From Tethya wilhelma (lineage: Eukaryota; Porifera; Demospongiae; Tethyida; Tethyidae), in the NCBI GenBank assembly GCA_964030475.1, contig CAXIPT010000001.1, forward strand, positions 23,234,956 through 23,298,955: a stretch of 64,000 nt of DNA. Direction: 5' to 3'. Position numbers and translations under genes: made by a program. How positions within the stretch are numbered: position 1 is the stretch's first letter; each line of letters begins with the position of its first letter. Shown in pieces: positions 1 through 12,100 of the stretch. Under the pieces are notes generated by a model. The model was not told the origin of the DNA and did no database searches. It saw only the letters and a list, made by a program, of their open reading frames with translations.

Positions 1-734
1 CACTGTTTCTACTGTTGATGTGTAAGTGAATTGTTCTATGGTAGAGGTTAGATCAGGTGTAGCAGTGTTCTTTGTTGACGATACGTAAATTTGCTCGAGT
101 GTAGTTGTAGGTTGAACAGTCGAATCCATCAAATTTGGTACTTGAGTAAATGTTTGAGTGCTAATGGCACATAGTACAACATTAATAGTCCATCTCTGGT
201 TGGAGTCACATGTCGGTATACCCATGGCTGCATATTCCTCCTCTGGATATACTGTGAGTACATTGCTCATTGTTAAAAGTGTTCCATTAAGAAGTTGGAT
301 TTGACACCAGTATCGACCTGCATCTTCTATGTCACTTAATTCTCTTACCCGAAGATCAGATATCATTCGATGCTCAGTGTCTGTTGCCCTATTTTCATTT
401 ATGGCTTGCTCAACTCTTATTCTTGAATCACCATTTGGCAGCATCTCAACCTTTCCTGAACTGGTTACCTCTCTGAACCACACAATAGTGAAAGTGTTTG
501 GTGTACCGTCAACCCTGCACTCGGTTCGAAACTCATCTCCCCCAAAAGTGAATACATTGCATGGTATTTCTGAAGCTGGTTGTATTGCGTATCGGTAGGT
601 ACATTCTGAAATATCATAAAAATACTGCATGTGAACATCACCTATATTCTTTTAGATATCATACCTTGTGCCATAGTCCTGAAGAGAGGCATCAGGATCA
701 ACAGTACAGTCTGTAACATAGTATAAAGCTCCAT
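1..734 (-). CDS. Ig-domain extracellular protein, 5' part (two exons, runs off left edge)
   Basis: Two exons on the minus strand splice in frame. Exon 1 is 734-665 and starts at ATG 734. It encodes a 23-residue hydrophobic signal peptide (core LLILMPLF) and ends at a GT donor in phase 1. Exon 2 runs from 605, after a TTTCAG acceptor, to the window edge. It encodes an Ig V-type fold: a first Cys in a TECRVDG context, the core Trp in VWFRE, and the DAGRYWCQ motif around the second Cys. A Thr/Ser-rich stalk follows (PTTTLEQIYV and more). The product is therefore probably secreted or membrane-anchored; the C-terminal part, including any membrane segment, lies outside the window. The splice join and motifs are seen directly. 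A receptor or adhesion role is inferred from the fold only. Confidence 0.8.
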
Positions 735-1547
735 TGCTGACTACTGTCGTCTGTCTTGACAATACTCTGGCAACAATAGACTGGTGTTTGATAGAAGTTG
801 AATGGAATTTTACAAATTTTCCTCTTATTTTCACTCTAGTGTGTAAATATGTAAGAATCAATGAAATCATTGTCAAGACTCAGATGGTCCGCAGAATTAG
901 ACCGCGCGCTGGTCAATTTCGCGCACTTCACGTGGCCACCTTCCGGCTCCTAGGAGAAACTACAATAGTCATTCAGAGCTTCAATGCCTCTGTGAATCGC
1001 GCCAAACAAAGCATACACAGCTTGAGTTGAGGCTAAAGCTATTGCATGCTTTAAAATGTGCTGCTTTAAATAGCTACCGCGCGGAAATAATAGCGTTTAG
1101 CAATTCTAGACAGGGCTACTTAATCAAATTAATATCTATTATGAAACAGCACATAATTTGTCGCAGTTTCTTTGGTGAGAATTAAAATCGAGAATAAAGC
1201 TCTAATGAATCATCTGAAACTTGCCGCCGCGCCGTACGGAGAGCTAGCTGGGTCCCGAGCTAGCTCGAGCGTGCGCAATTGGAGGACACGCCCACTTCAG
1301 CCCCACCCATGATGTTGCGGGTGTACTTCCCTCTTTACGACTTAATACTGAAAGGTCACTGGCTTTGCATATGTTACTATAGAGTTAGAGGCTGCCTCTT
1401 GCTGGCAATAGCTGCAATAGATGCAGAGTTTAGGGATTAGAGTATTAAAGTTGCTCCTTTAGTAGCATTTTCTTCAAAAATAGGCTTATTTCATCCAAAG
1501 ATAGTATCATCATTAATTGTATGTATTATGTATTTCCACACACACAG
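735..1547. other. Region between the Ig gene and the first visible ASNSD1-like exon
   Basis: No exon was recognised. The Ig gene start and promoter should lie just right of 734. A GC-richer patch at about 1210-1320 contains several GAGCTAGC and CGAGC motifs. I searched for a start encoding the Met-Cys-Gly N-terminus expected of ASNSD1 and did not find one. Confidence 0.5.
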
Positions 1548-2931
1548 ATTGGTGAGCTAAAAAATGATACTCTAGTTCTCCTTGAAGAGTTGACCAAGAG
1601 TTCAGATCCCTCACATGTTCTTACAACATTCAGTAGTATCCATGGGCCGTGGGCTTTTGTATTCTGGCAGGTTAGTAACAGTTTAAACTTTTTAAGTAAT
1701 GTGTGCATTCACACTACATGAACCAAGCTTGCCTGATTTCTTTTAGGAGTCTAATCAGTCACTGTGGTTTGGAAGAGATGTGTTTGGGAGGAGAAGCCTT
1801 CTCTGGCATCTTCCTCTTTCTGATGATAGTAGAGATCCATTTTGTCTTTCATCTGTGGGCCACTATCATCCAGATGACATGCCACTAGTGAGTATAATGG
1901 AAGTGTATGCTATGGAATTATTTTGACCTCGTGAAACAGTTTGTTTAAAGTTTTTATACCTATTTCTACTGCAGGGTTATTGGACTGAAGTGCCAGCATT
2001 GGGCATCTATCAACTGAAATTGGAAGAGCTTGCATTCAATTTGATGAAAGGTAGTCATACCGTTATATTTGTGCTTTGTGATCTTTTTACAATTTACATG
2101 TAGGCACTCTGATGTATTATCCATGGATGCAAGGAGGTATGGTTGCCTAGTACATTTGTATATATTGTGCACTGAATTAAGACTAATTGCGCATATTATA
2201 GATGTTTTCTTTCAAAGTGAAGTTGGAATCAGCGAAGCTATTTCATCTTTGAAGACTTGTCTGAACATTAAAAGGATGGACAGCAAAGCACTTCAAGTCC
2301 CATTTCCTCCTTTGAACAAACAATTACCACAGATTCACCCTGATGATAGTGAACTTGAAGATAGGACACAAACACCTGATGCTCCATGTGTTGAACATGG
2401 TGCTCAGTCAATCAGTGTTCCTCCTGTGCGTTTAACTTTACATCCTCCATGTCTGACACATGACTTAGACAAGAAACAACCCCCTAGTGTATCTAGTACT
2501 GACTGGACATCTCTCAGTCGACAGCTGATTAAAGTCCTTGAAAGAGCTGTTCATTACAGAGTGAAATCAGCACCCAAAGTCAACTTTTTTGTTAAACAGA
2601 AAATTGTTGAAATGATTGCACGTTCTACTGCAGGACCAACAGACAAAGAGGAATCTAATCAATCCAGTGCCCAAACATCAGTGGAAACTGTGACTGGGAG
2701 ACCTGAAGAGGCAGTGGGTGGTACTAGTGACACTGTCCAGGGAAATGCAAGAGTTGCTGTCTTATTCTCAGGTGGTGTCGATTCAGTTGTGCTAGCTGCT
2801 CTCACAGATAGGTGAAGTACTTTTTGAGCTACTCACAAGTATTATACGCTAACATATTTATGGCCATCAAATTAGATTCTCCTTGCTGGTATAATGATGA
2901 TTTATGTACGTGGGAACTTGGTAATATAGGC

Positions 2932-3016
<85 letters not shown>

Positions 3017-3032
3017 NNNNNNNNNNNNNNNN

Positions 3033-3127
<95 letters not shown>

Positions 3128-6100
3128 ATATGTTTGTGTGTGTCTTGTCCCTCCAGTTTCAGATAGAAGCTAACAGGCAAAACTCATTTGAGATCAACTC
3201 CTAACCATTGTATTTTGTGTAGTCGTATTGTGTAACTTAATCCCACATTACTACAGGTGCCTAGATGCCTCTGAAGAAATCGATCTCATAAATGTAGCTT
3301 TTGAACAACAGACTCAGCCATCTTCCAAGTAAGTACTTGCAGGATAACAACTGCAATCTAGGCTATGTTATGTAAAGGAACTGATACTCTGCAATAATGT
3401 ATCCGTGCAATGTAGGTTTGAAGTGCCTGATAGGATTTCTTCTATCAGTAGTTATAAAGAGCTCAATCCTCACCGAAAGTGGAACATGATATTTGTAAGA
3501 ACCATTTAATTATTATGACTATTTGCCTAGTATGTGCACACACAAACTAAAATTAAAAATTAATTTCCCTTTGCTCATGTTGATATCTTCAGATCCCAAT
3601 GCCTCAGTGTTTTTGTGGTGTTTAGTATCATTCAGCTTAGATCAAGAGTTGTCACAAATGCTGTGGTTTGATTGGTCAGTCTAAGGTTTCTAGTATCGCG
3701 TGGTTTTTGGCTAATAGTAGTTATGTATATGATCTAAACTAGTTAGACAAACTCTTTCAAAGCTGTTTAGAGCCCCTCAAGGCCTTTGTGCATGGTAGCA
3801 TTGCTGTGCTTGATTTACCATAATAATATATGCTAGACTAAAATTTTCTATTTTTATTTTACCACAAAAATGTTGACATACTGTAGTGTAAATGATTCGT
3901 TTTCCATGTTTGTTGAGTGACTGTATCATGATCTCTGTATTTTTCTGTATGTATAGGTTAATGTTACTGCTGAAGAGGTTGATTCAATGAGGCAAGTTGC
4001 ACGTACATTAACTATTTGTGTTTATCAATTACTACCAGTACGGTACTACCGCCTTGATTAATATGCAGGCATGGCACAGATGGCCCATATGTACATAGTA
4101 GCATGTTAACTAACTCATCTCTGTTTTGCAAAGTTTTATGATTTATGATGATAAGCCTGCCCAATAGTGACTTGGCTCATGCATGATTAGTTAAGGTCTA
4201 TAAACATAACCATGCACAAGTATGCAATTATATTATAGTATGTTATTATAGATATTATTTTTCAAAGTATTAACGTATCTAGGACAAAAATTTGGTGGAT
4301 TTTAATATTGGCGGATTGGCAGTTTTGGTAAGGACCGCTAAATAAATATTAAATCCGCCAAACAGTCATTTTTGCGCATGCACATACAGAATAATAATAA
4401 TATATGTATTGCTGCGAGTGCTAACGGCAAAATAAAGTCTGCCAATCATTAAAATCTTTGACAACCCCCCAAATTTTATTCCCCCGCCAATATTTTGTGC
4501 TATAATTATGTCATTCTTCCAGGCTACGTGGTTTCTGAGTATGCTCAGATTTTGGTAGGTGTATCAATTCAAACCATTGTCAGAAAATATCACTAGCCTT
4601 ATATATAACTCGTTGATTCTTTATTATGTTCTAGTACTCAAGCTCACAACTTTAGATTAACTCAAGTCTGGCCCAAACTAAAGTACCGTATACCCTGAAA
4701 TATTGACGGGGATTTTAATTTGACAGTTTGATGTTTAAAGTCCAAATTGTTAAATTTAAATCTGCATGCCAATATTTTGGGTGCCGTATATGAATGTATT
4801 ATGCGCATGTGCAAATCGTCTTTTTCAATATTTTTATTTTACGTTCTGCGGAGCAAACCGTCAAATTTTTTGATTGTCAATATTTCCCACATGGCCATAT
4901 CTCAGCTACGATGAATTACGATCATAAATGGCAAAAATTTAATAGTTCCAAGTTGTTTTGGAATTTCCAGAGAGAGTCCAGATGTTGAGATTAGTGTTTG
5001 ATGGTGGAATAAGTACAGTAATAACCCTCTGCACCCTGCAAGCCTCGAGTTATAAAAATATTTTTATAAGTTGCATACAAACTCATGATGTATAATTTTA
5101 CTATAAAGACACATGACATCACAAAACTTGGCAAGTTTATAAATTTTTTTTTTTTTCATTTTAAAAAAACAAAATTAATGTAAGTAAAATATTGTTATGT
5201 AATTTTCCTGTTGACCATAATATGCGTCAAGAATTCACTAGGCATGTAAAATTATACATTGGAGGTAAACAAAAATCAACCTATATACTTTTAGACAAAA
5301 CGGTTGCTAAACATATATTTCTACTGAGTCAGTTTTACTGTACCAACTATCAGTATAGCCGCCCACCACCATTAGCTCATTGGTGAGAAGAACAGCTGCA
5401 AAGCACTGGAAACGACTGGCATTCATTTTACTTACTATCTCCCATGTGTTGGAGGTGGGATGGTATTGAAGAACATTTGAAGTGGTTCTGTCTCTAGAAT
5501 CCAGGCCTCCAATGGCTAGCAGCTGATCGTTAAGTGTGACACAAGTGGATCTGATAACTGGGAGATCAAGAACTCTGCTCCATACAGTAGACTTGGGTGG
5601 TGAGGTTAGTGACAGAGATTCAGTCAATTGTTTTCCTAGTGATTTTGACTGACAAGATAGGAAGAGGTCAACCAGGATGCAGGTGTATACTGACTTGATA
5701 CGTGTACTTTTATCTTTCCTTCCTCCACAAATGTAGACACGTTCACGACAAATGGTTATTGATGCAGAGTGGAGTGGTTCGGGAAGATATTCAGCCCATG
5801 ACCATTGCTTTGTTTCAATATTCATGATTTCCACTGTTCTCAGTATCGTTTTGTCTTGACGTCCTCCAGCAACTATTAGAGCTTGTCCAGTGCACAATGC
5901 TATTGACAATGATCTCTTGGTGGGCATTGGTGGAATCACCTCTCTCCAGTTCTTACTCCAACCTTCATCCGTGAGGGTTAGGAGCTGATTGGTCACCTTA
6001 CCACCACTGCCCTCCCCACCTATGGCAGTTAGGGAGTTATTGATGACTACTAAAGAATGGAGTGAATTTGGACATTCTGGAAGTCGTGTCCAGGACTTTA

Positions 6101-9100
6101 TTCTTGAGTTGAATGCGTAAACCGATCGATCTCCAGCTCTGAAGTACACCATCTCACCAGCAACAATGGCATTGTCCCCCCTGACCATCTCAAATGGTGC
6201 TTTCTTGTCATACCTCCATCTCAATGTAAGGCTGTTCATGTCTGAGTCTGTGCTAGTGATCATATAATAACTTTGTGTGGGGGCTATTATGTTCGGTTGT
6301 TGTTGAGCTACAAGCTCAGTTGTTGGTTTTCTCTTCAGCTGTTGTTCTAGTTCTTGGATTTGGGTGTAAAATTGAGCCATCATTTGTTGACTCGATTCGA
6401 GTTTCTGAGTGACCAGTTGCAGTTGTCTCTGTTGGTCTCTGATAGTTCCCCTCAGCTGTTGGCATTCTTCTTGACTGGCCGCAATTGCTTGTTCTTTTTC
6501 TTGTATGATGTCATTTTTCTCTTGTATGATGTCTTCTTTTTGTTGCAATCGGTTGTCTTCCTTGTGTTGTAGTCTGTTGTTTTGAAGCCCAATGATTTGC
6601 TGAGAATGTTCCTGTCTCATTAGACGAATCTCCTCATCTTTTTGTTCTATGATATTCTCTTTGTCCTGAACTTGTTGCCATAGTTCTTCCTCTCTCTCAG
6701 TTGCATTACCAGCTGGTTCTGGTCTCGGTTGAGCCCTCCGAACACTTTCTCTGAATTGAGGTGTTTCTTTCAGAGCTGCTACTCTGTGACACAGCTCCTG
6801 GGCTGATGGACGTTCAACATCATTGTCTTTGAGACCATCAAGTGCAATTGGTAAGAGAGGGTGGTTGGGATCAACTAGACTGATGTGGTTGTGACGTCGT
6901 TCAATTTCTGAAGCTCGGACTTCAACTGTACCACCAGGATACTCAGGATGGTCAATCTGTATGGTCTTGTGTCGATCTCCTGGTCTAGGGAAGTATCTAG
7001 TCAAAATCTGGATGAAAAGTGTTCCAATTGCAAAGCAATCAATTTTTTCTGTGTAGACAGGTGGATCTTTCACAGCTTCAGGAGGCATGTAGGCATCTGT
7101 GCCTGGACACAATGTAAATGACACTCTAGTAGCTTGAGGGTTTATCCCACCAAGCTTTGCCATGCCAAAGTCTGTCACTTTAGCTATCACATTTCTGTGC
7201 AGTAACACGTTATTGCTTGAGAGATCTCTGTGAGTGATTCCATTCGAGTGGAGGTAAGAAATAGCCAAGGTGATATCGTGGCAAAAGTTGACCTGGATAT
7301 GGTAAGGAACAGCATCCTGTGAGCTCTCCAAGAAATGGGTCAGGCTATCATCCATTAGCTCCATTAGTAGAACTGGCAAGCCATTTTGCGGATCTTGGTG
7401 TGTGCCCAGGAACTGTACGATATTGGGATGCCTTATTGCCCTCATGAATTCACACTCCTGCATGAAGCGCCGGATAGGTAGTCTGTGTTCTCTTTGATGT
7501 TCAATTTGTTGGTGTGCATTTGGATCAAAAAGAGTTGGGTGGATGATTTTAGCTGCACAGAGCAGATCATCACACTGAGCCTTGCAAACAGAGCCATATG
7601 ATCCAATACCAAGAGTTTGATCCCTTAGGAGTTGAATTGATCTAAACCCAATTGTGGGCGTGTCCTGATCTTGTTGCTGAGCCATACCTCTGTGGGATCA
7701 ACAATATGCAATAATATAATTACTATGAAGGCGAAGATTTGACTACTTGTGATATGCACGTGTGATATCCTGCTTACCTTGTTAGTTGTGTGAGGTGTCT
7801 AGTTTTCAAGATTTAACATCTCTCTCAACCCTTTGTTTGCAATTTTTAGATCGTGAATGTTATGAATAAGTAAAGTCATGAATTATGCTTCTTTTTTATC
7901 CAAATATGGACAAATTTTCTGTACAGCTAGGTTAGGCTGTATTCATAGGGGAATTGTTCATTTCTACTGATAACTAATTAAATGCCTATTAATTTTACCA
8001 CACCTTTGTATAGAATCATATATAGGTATGATATAATATAATAGTATATTATCACATTTACTTTAAAATGCTGTAGAGTCAGGTTATTATGTCTGCTTCA
8101 CTATTTACTGCATATTCCGAGTAGTTTTCTAAGCATCATTGTCAGGTTGGATTTAATTAAGTAGGGCACACTTTGTTGTGTTAGGAAGAACTTGCTGGTC
8201 ATGTATTTGCATCATGTGGGTTATGTCATGATATATAGGCCTTGAGAGCTGGTTTGGACTGAGTCAACTAGTGTCCAAGATATACTTGACCCACATGAAG
8301 CCTCCATTGCATTTCAGTCCAAAACTTCCATAGTTCAAACAAGTACATGTAGTAATAATTTTTATGTGTGCTTATAATCTGCTAGCTAGTGGCTTGTTAT
8401 GTAGTAGTACTACTATAAATGTTATTTTGAAGTACTTAATTCTGTGACAGCTAGAACACCTTTAAGACAGTGGAAAGATATAAATATTGTAATGAATAAA
8501 AGAATTTGTGTAATGTTAACCTAAGACAGAGAAAGGTAATTTCGAAAACTTATCTCTATACAATGCTTGCTATTTCTACTGAGTCAGTTTCACTTCCCCA
8601 GCTACTAGTAGTGCAGCCGCCCACCACCATTAGTCATTGCTGGGGAGAACAGCTGCAAAGCACCAGCGTCTACTAGTATTCATCTGACTGATGACCTCCC
8701 ATGTGTTGGAGGTGGGATGGTACTGATGAACATATGAAGTTGGTCTGCCTTGGAAATCCCTGCCACCTAGAGCTAACACTCGATTGTGAAGTGTGACACA
8801 AGAAGAATTTGTAACTGGGAGATTAGCAACTTTGCTCCATATATATACGGTAGGCTTGGGTGGACTGGTAAGTGATAGAGATCGAGCTAAAGAGTCTCCT
8901 GATATTTTTGACCGACAAGACAGGAAGATTGACCCATAGGGAGCCATCTGACTCTCATGGCATCAAAGTTTCAGAGGTGAATGTGAGCAAGGCTCATGCC
9001 ACCATCTCTTACAACCGCTACAAGAGGCAGTACTCCATCAAGGACCTGGGCAGTGTCAATGGCACCTTCATCAACAAGGAACACAGACTGAGTGAGGTAT

Positions 9101-12100
9101 AGGAAATGTACATAGTCCTTTAGATTGAAATTCATTTGTTTAAAATGTATTTTTCATTGGTCAATATTCAGTACATTTCATATTACAAGCATGCATCGTA
9201 AGCTTGTGGGATTTTACAAATTATCTTTAGGCAAGTTTGTTGATAAAGCCAAATTAGTTTTTCATATACAGTGCTGATTATTGTTATTGAACCATGTACT
9301 GCACTCATACAGTAGTTAATTTGATCGGTGCATTTTAACATTTTGGGAAAAACAGCATTAAAATGAGCTTAAATNTCATAAATGTAGCTTTTGAACAACA
9401 GACTCAGTCGTCTTCCAAGTAAGTACTTGCAGAGTAACAACTGCAATCTAGGCTATGTTATGTAAAGGAACTGATACTCTGCAATAATGTTTCCATGCAA
9501 TGTAGGTTTGAAGTACCTGATAGGATTTCTGCTATCAGTAGTTATAAAGAGCTCAATCCTCACCGAAAGTGGAACATGATATTTGTAAGAGCCATTTAAT
9601 CAGTAATAATTATATGACTAGTTGCCTAGTATGTGCACACATGAACTAAAATTAAAAATTAATATCCCTTTGCTCATGTTGATATCTTCACATCCCAATT
9701 GATGCCTCAGTGTATTGTGGTGTTTAGTATAATTCAACTTAGATCAAGAGTTGTCACAAATACTGCGATTTGATTGGTCAGTGCAAGGTTTCTAGTATCA
9801 TGTGGTTTTTGGCTAATAGTACTTATGTATATGATCTAAACAAGTTAGACAAACTCTTTCAAAGCTGTTTGGAGCCCCTCAAGGCCTTTGTGCACGGTAG
9901 CGTTGCTGTGCTTGATGTATACCGTATATATGCTAGACTAAAATTTTCTATTTTTTTTACCACAAAAATGTTAACATACAGTAGCGTAAATGATTCGTTT
10001 TCCATGTTTGTTGAGTGACTGTATCATGATCTCTGTATTCTTCTGTATGTATAGGTTAATGTTACTGCTGAAGAGGTTGATTCAATGAGGCAAGTTCCAT
10101 ATACATTAACCATTTGTCTGTCAATTATCACCAGTACGGTACAGTAGCCTTGATTGATACACAGGCATGGCACGATAGTAGCATGTTAAATAACTCATGT
10201 CTGTTTTACAAGAGTTTTGTGATCATAAACCTGCCCAATGGTGTCTTGGCTCATGCATGATTAATTAAGGTCTATAAACAGAACCATGCACAAGTACGCA
10301 ATTATATTATAGTTATTATAGCTATTATTTTTCAAAGTATTACCGGATTTTAATATTGGCGGATTGGCGGTTTTGGTAAGGACCGCTAATATTAAATCCG
10401 CCAAACCATTATTTTTGCGCCTGCACATACGGAATATGTGTATTGCTGTGAGTGCTAACGCCAAAATAAAATCCACTAATCATAGAATCTTTGACAATCC
10501 CCCAAATTTTATTCCCACCAATATGAGTAAGCTGAAAGAGCAGAGCTTGAGAGTAAAACATGGCCATATCTCAGCTACGATGAATCACGATCTTAAGTTA
10601 CAAAAATTTAATAGTTTCAAGTAGTTTTGGAATTTCCAAAGAGAGCCCAGGTGTTGAGATTAGTGTTTGATGGTCGAATAAATACAATAATAACTCTCAG
10701 CACCCTGCATGCCTCGGGTTATAAAAATAATAAGTTGTATACAAACTCGTAATTCATGGCTACTAGTGTGTGTTTTTTTTTTTTGGTTTTTTTTGTGTTT
10801 TTTTTTGTGGTAACATGTAGATTGGGAAATCAATGGATAAGAATGAGTGGTATTATACTCTGTTGTTGGCCTCCTAGAGTGAAAAAGTCATGTTGCTTTT
10901 GTACTATTAACAGGTGGCATTAATTAAGAAACTGACTGTGCCAGTAAATTATTAAGAGTCACAGTGTATAAAGTCTACTTTATCACCACAACAAGTTCTG
11001 CCCATTGACTCTATAGATTTTTACAAATAGAAAAAGTTTCTAAGCAGTGTAGGAATGGGTGGTGTAATAAAATAAGGTAGTCTCACTAGCCAGATGTTTG
11101 GCTTGCAAGACTAGAATTAAGGCAACGCCAAGTGTCTGAAATTTGGCACAGGACTATTTCATGGTTATTTATATGGATTTTGTGATCAATCTTTATGTGT
11201 GTAGGTTGACTCATGGTCCTGTGCCAGTAGTTCGACATGCAGTTATACTTGACTAATTGAGAAGGCATGTAGGCTACCTATCATGTGAAAATGCATGAAG
11301 TAATCATGTGGGAAACTTCAGGAACTTGTTTTGTTACTTTTTATAGCACCACTTATTCTTATTTTTTATGAACTACTCCAATATTATTTTCTAACAACAA
11401 AAGCAGATGTTCAACTAGTATATTAAATCAATTAACTATACCCTATATGTTTGCTATAGTTAGCTTCGTTTAGCCTTGTCTCATTGGCTTGCATAGTTTT
11501 CTTGTTCACCAGCAAGCAACAGTGTGTCTTTGTGTATTTTGTCGATTCAAAGATTGCCATGTGTGCCAGTTTTCCAAGCAAAACAAAAATTAATGTTGTC
11601 AGTACAATGACCAGCAGACTCTCAGTCTACTAACCTGATAAGCAAACTGCATGATTTCAGGCTTTGTTTACATGAGCTGACCCGGTACATGTTGTCTTGT
11701 TTATCTGCAGGAGAGAACGAGTGTCTCATTTGGTATATCCCTCATGTACAGTACTGGATGATAGCATAGGATGTGCTCTGTGGTTTGCTGCCAGAGGAGA
11801 GGGAGTGTTGTACCAGCCTGGAGACCCCACCTCTAGTACATCTCCACTGTATCACAGTAGAGCCAGGGTATGTTGTGTGGAAATATGTGTTGTGTATGTG
11901 CAGTGTGTCAACTCTCTGGTGTTACTAGTACATACAGGCTGACACTGATAGCAAACATGGGAACTGTTTTATTGCACATAATCATTTGAGCCTTGTAGGT
12001 CTTGTATTCTCCGAATCATACTTGTACTATTAGGCAAAGTCCACACATACATACTCTGTTACTGTTACATGTAGCAAGAAAGTTGTGGAGTAATTTTTCC

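Noticed and set aside
2812..3204. Cys-Val and Thr-His repeat reading frames
   Set aside because: They are translations of the (TG)n tract across an N gap.
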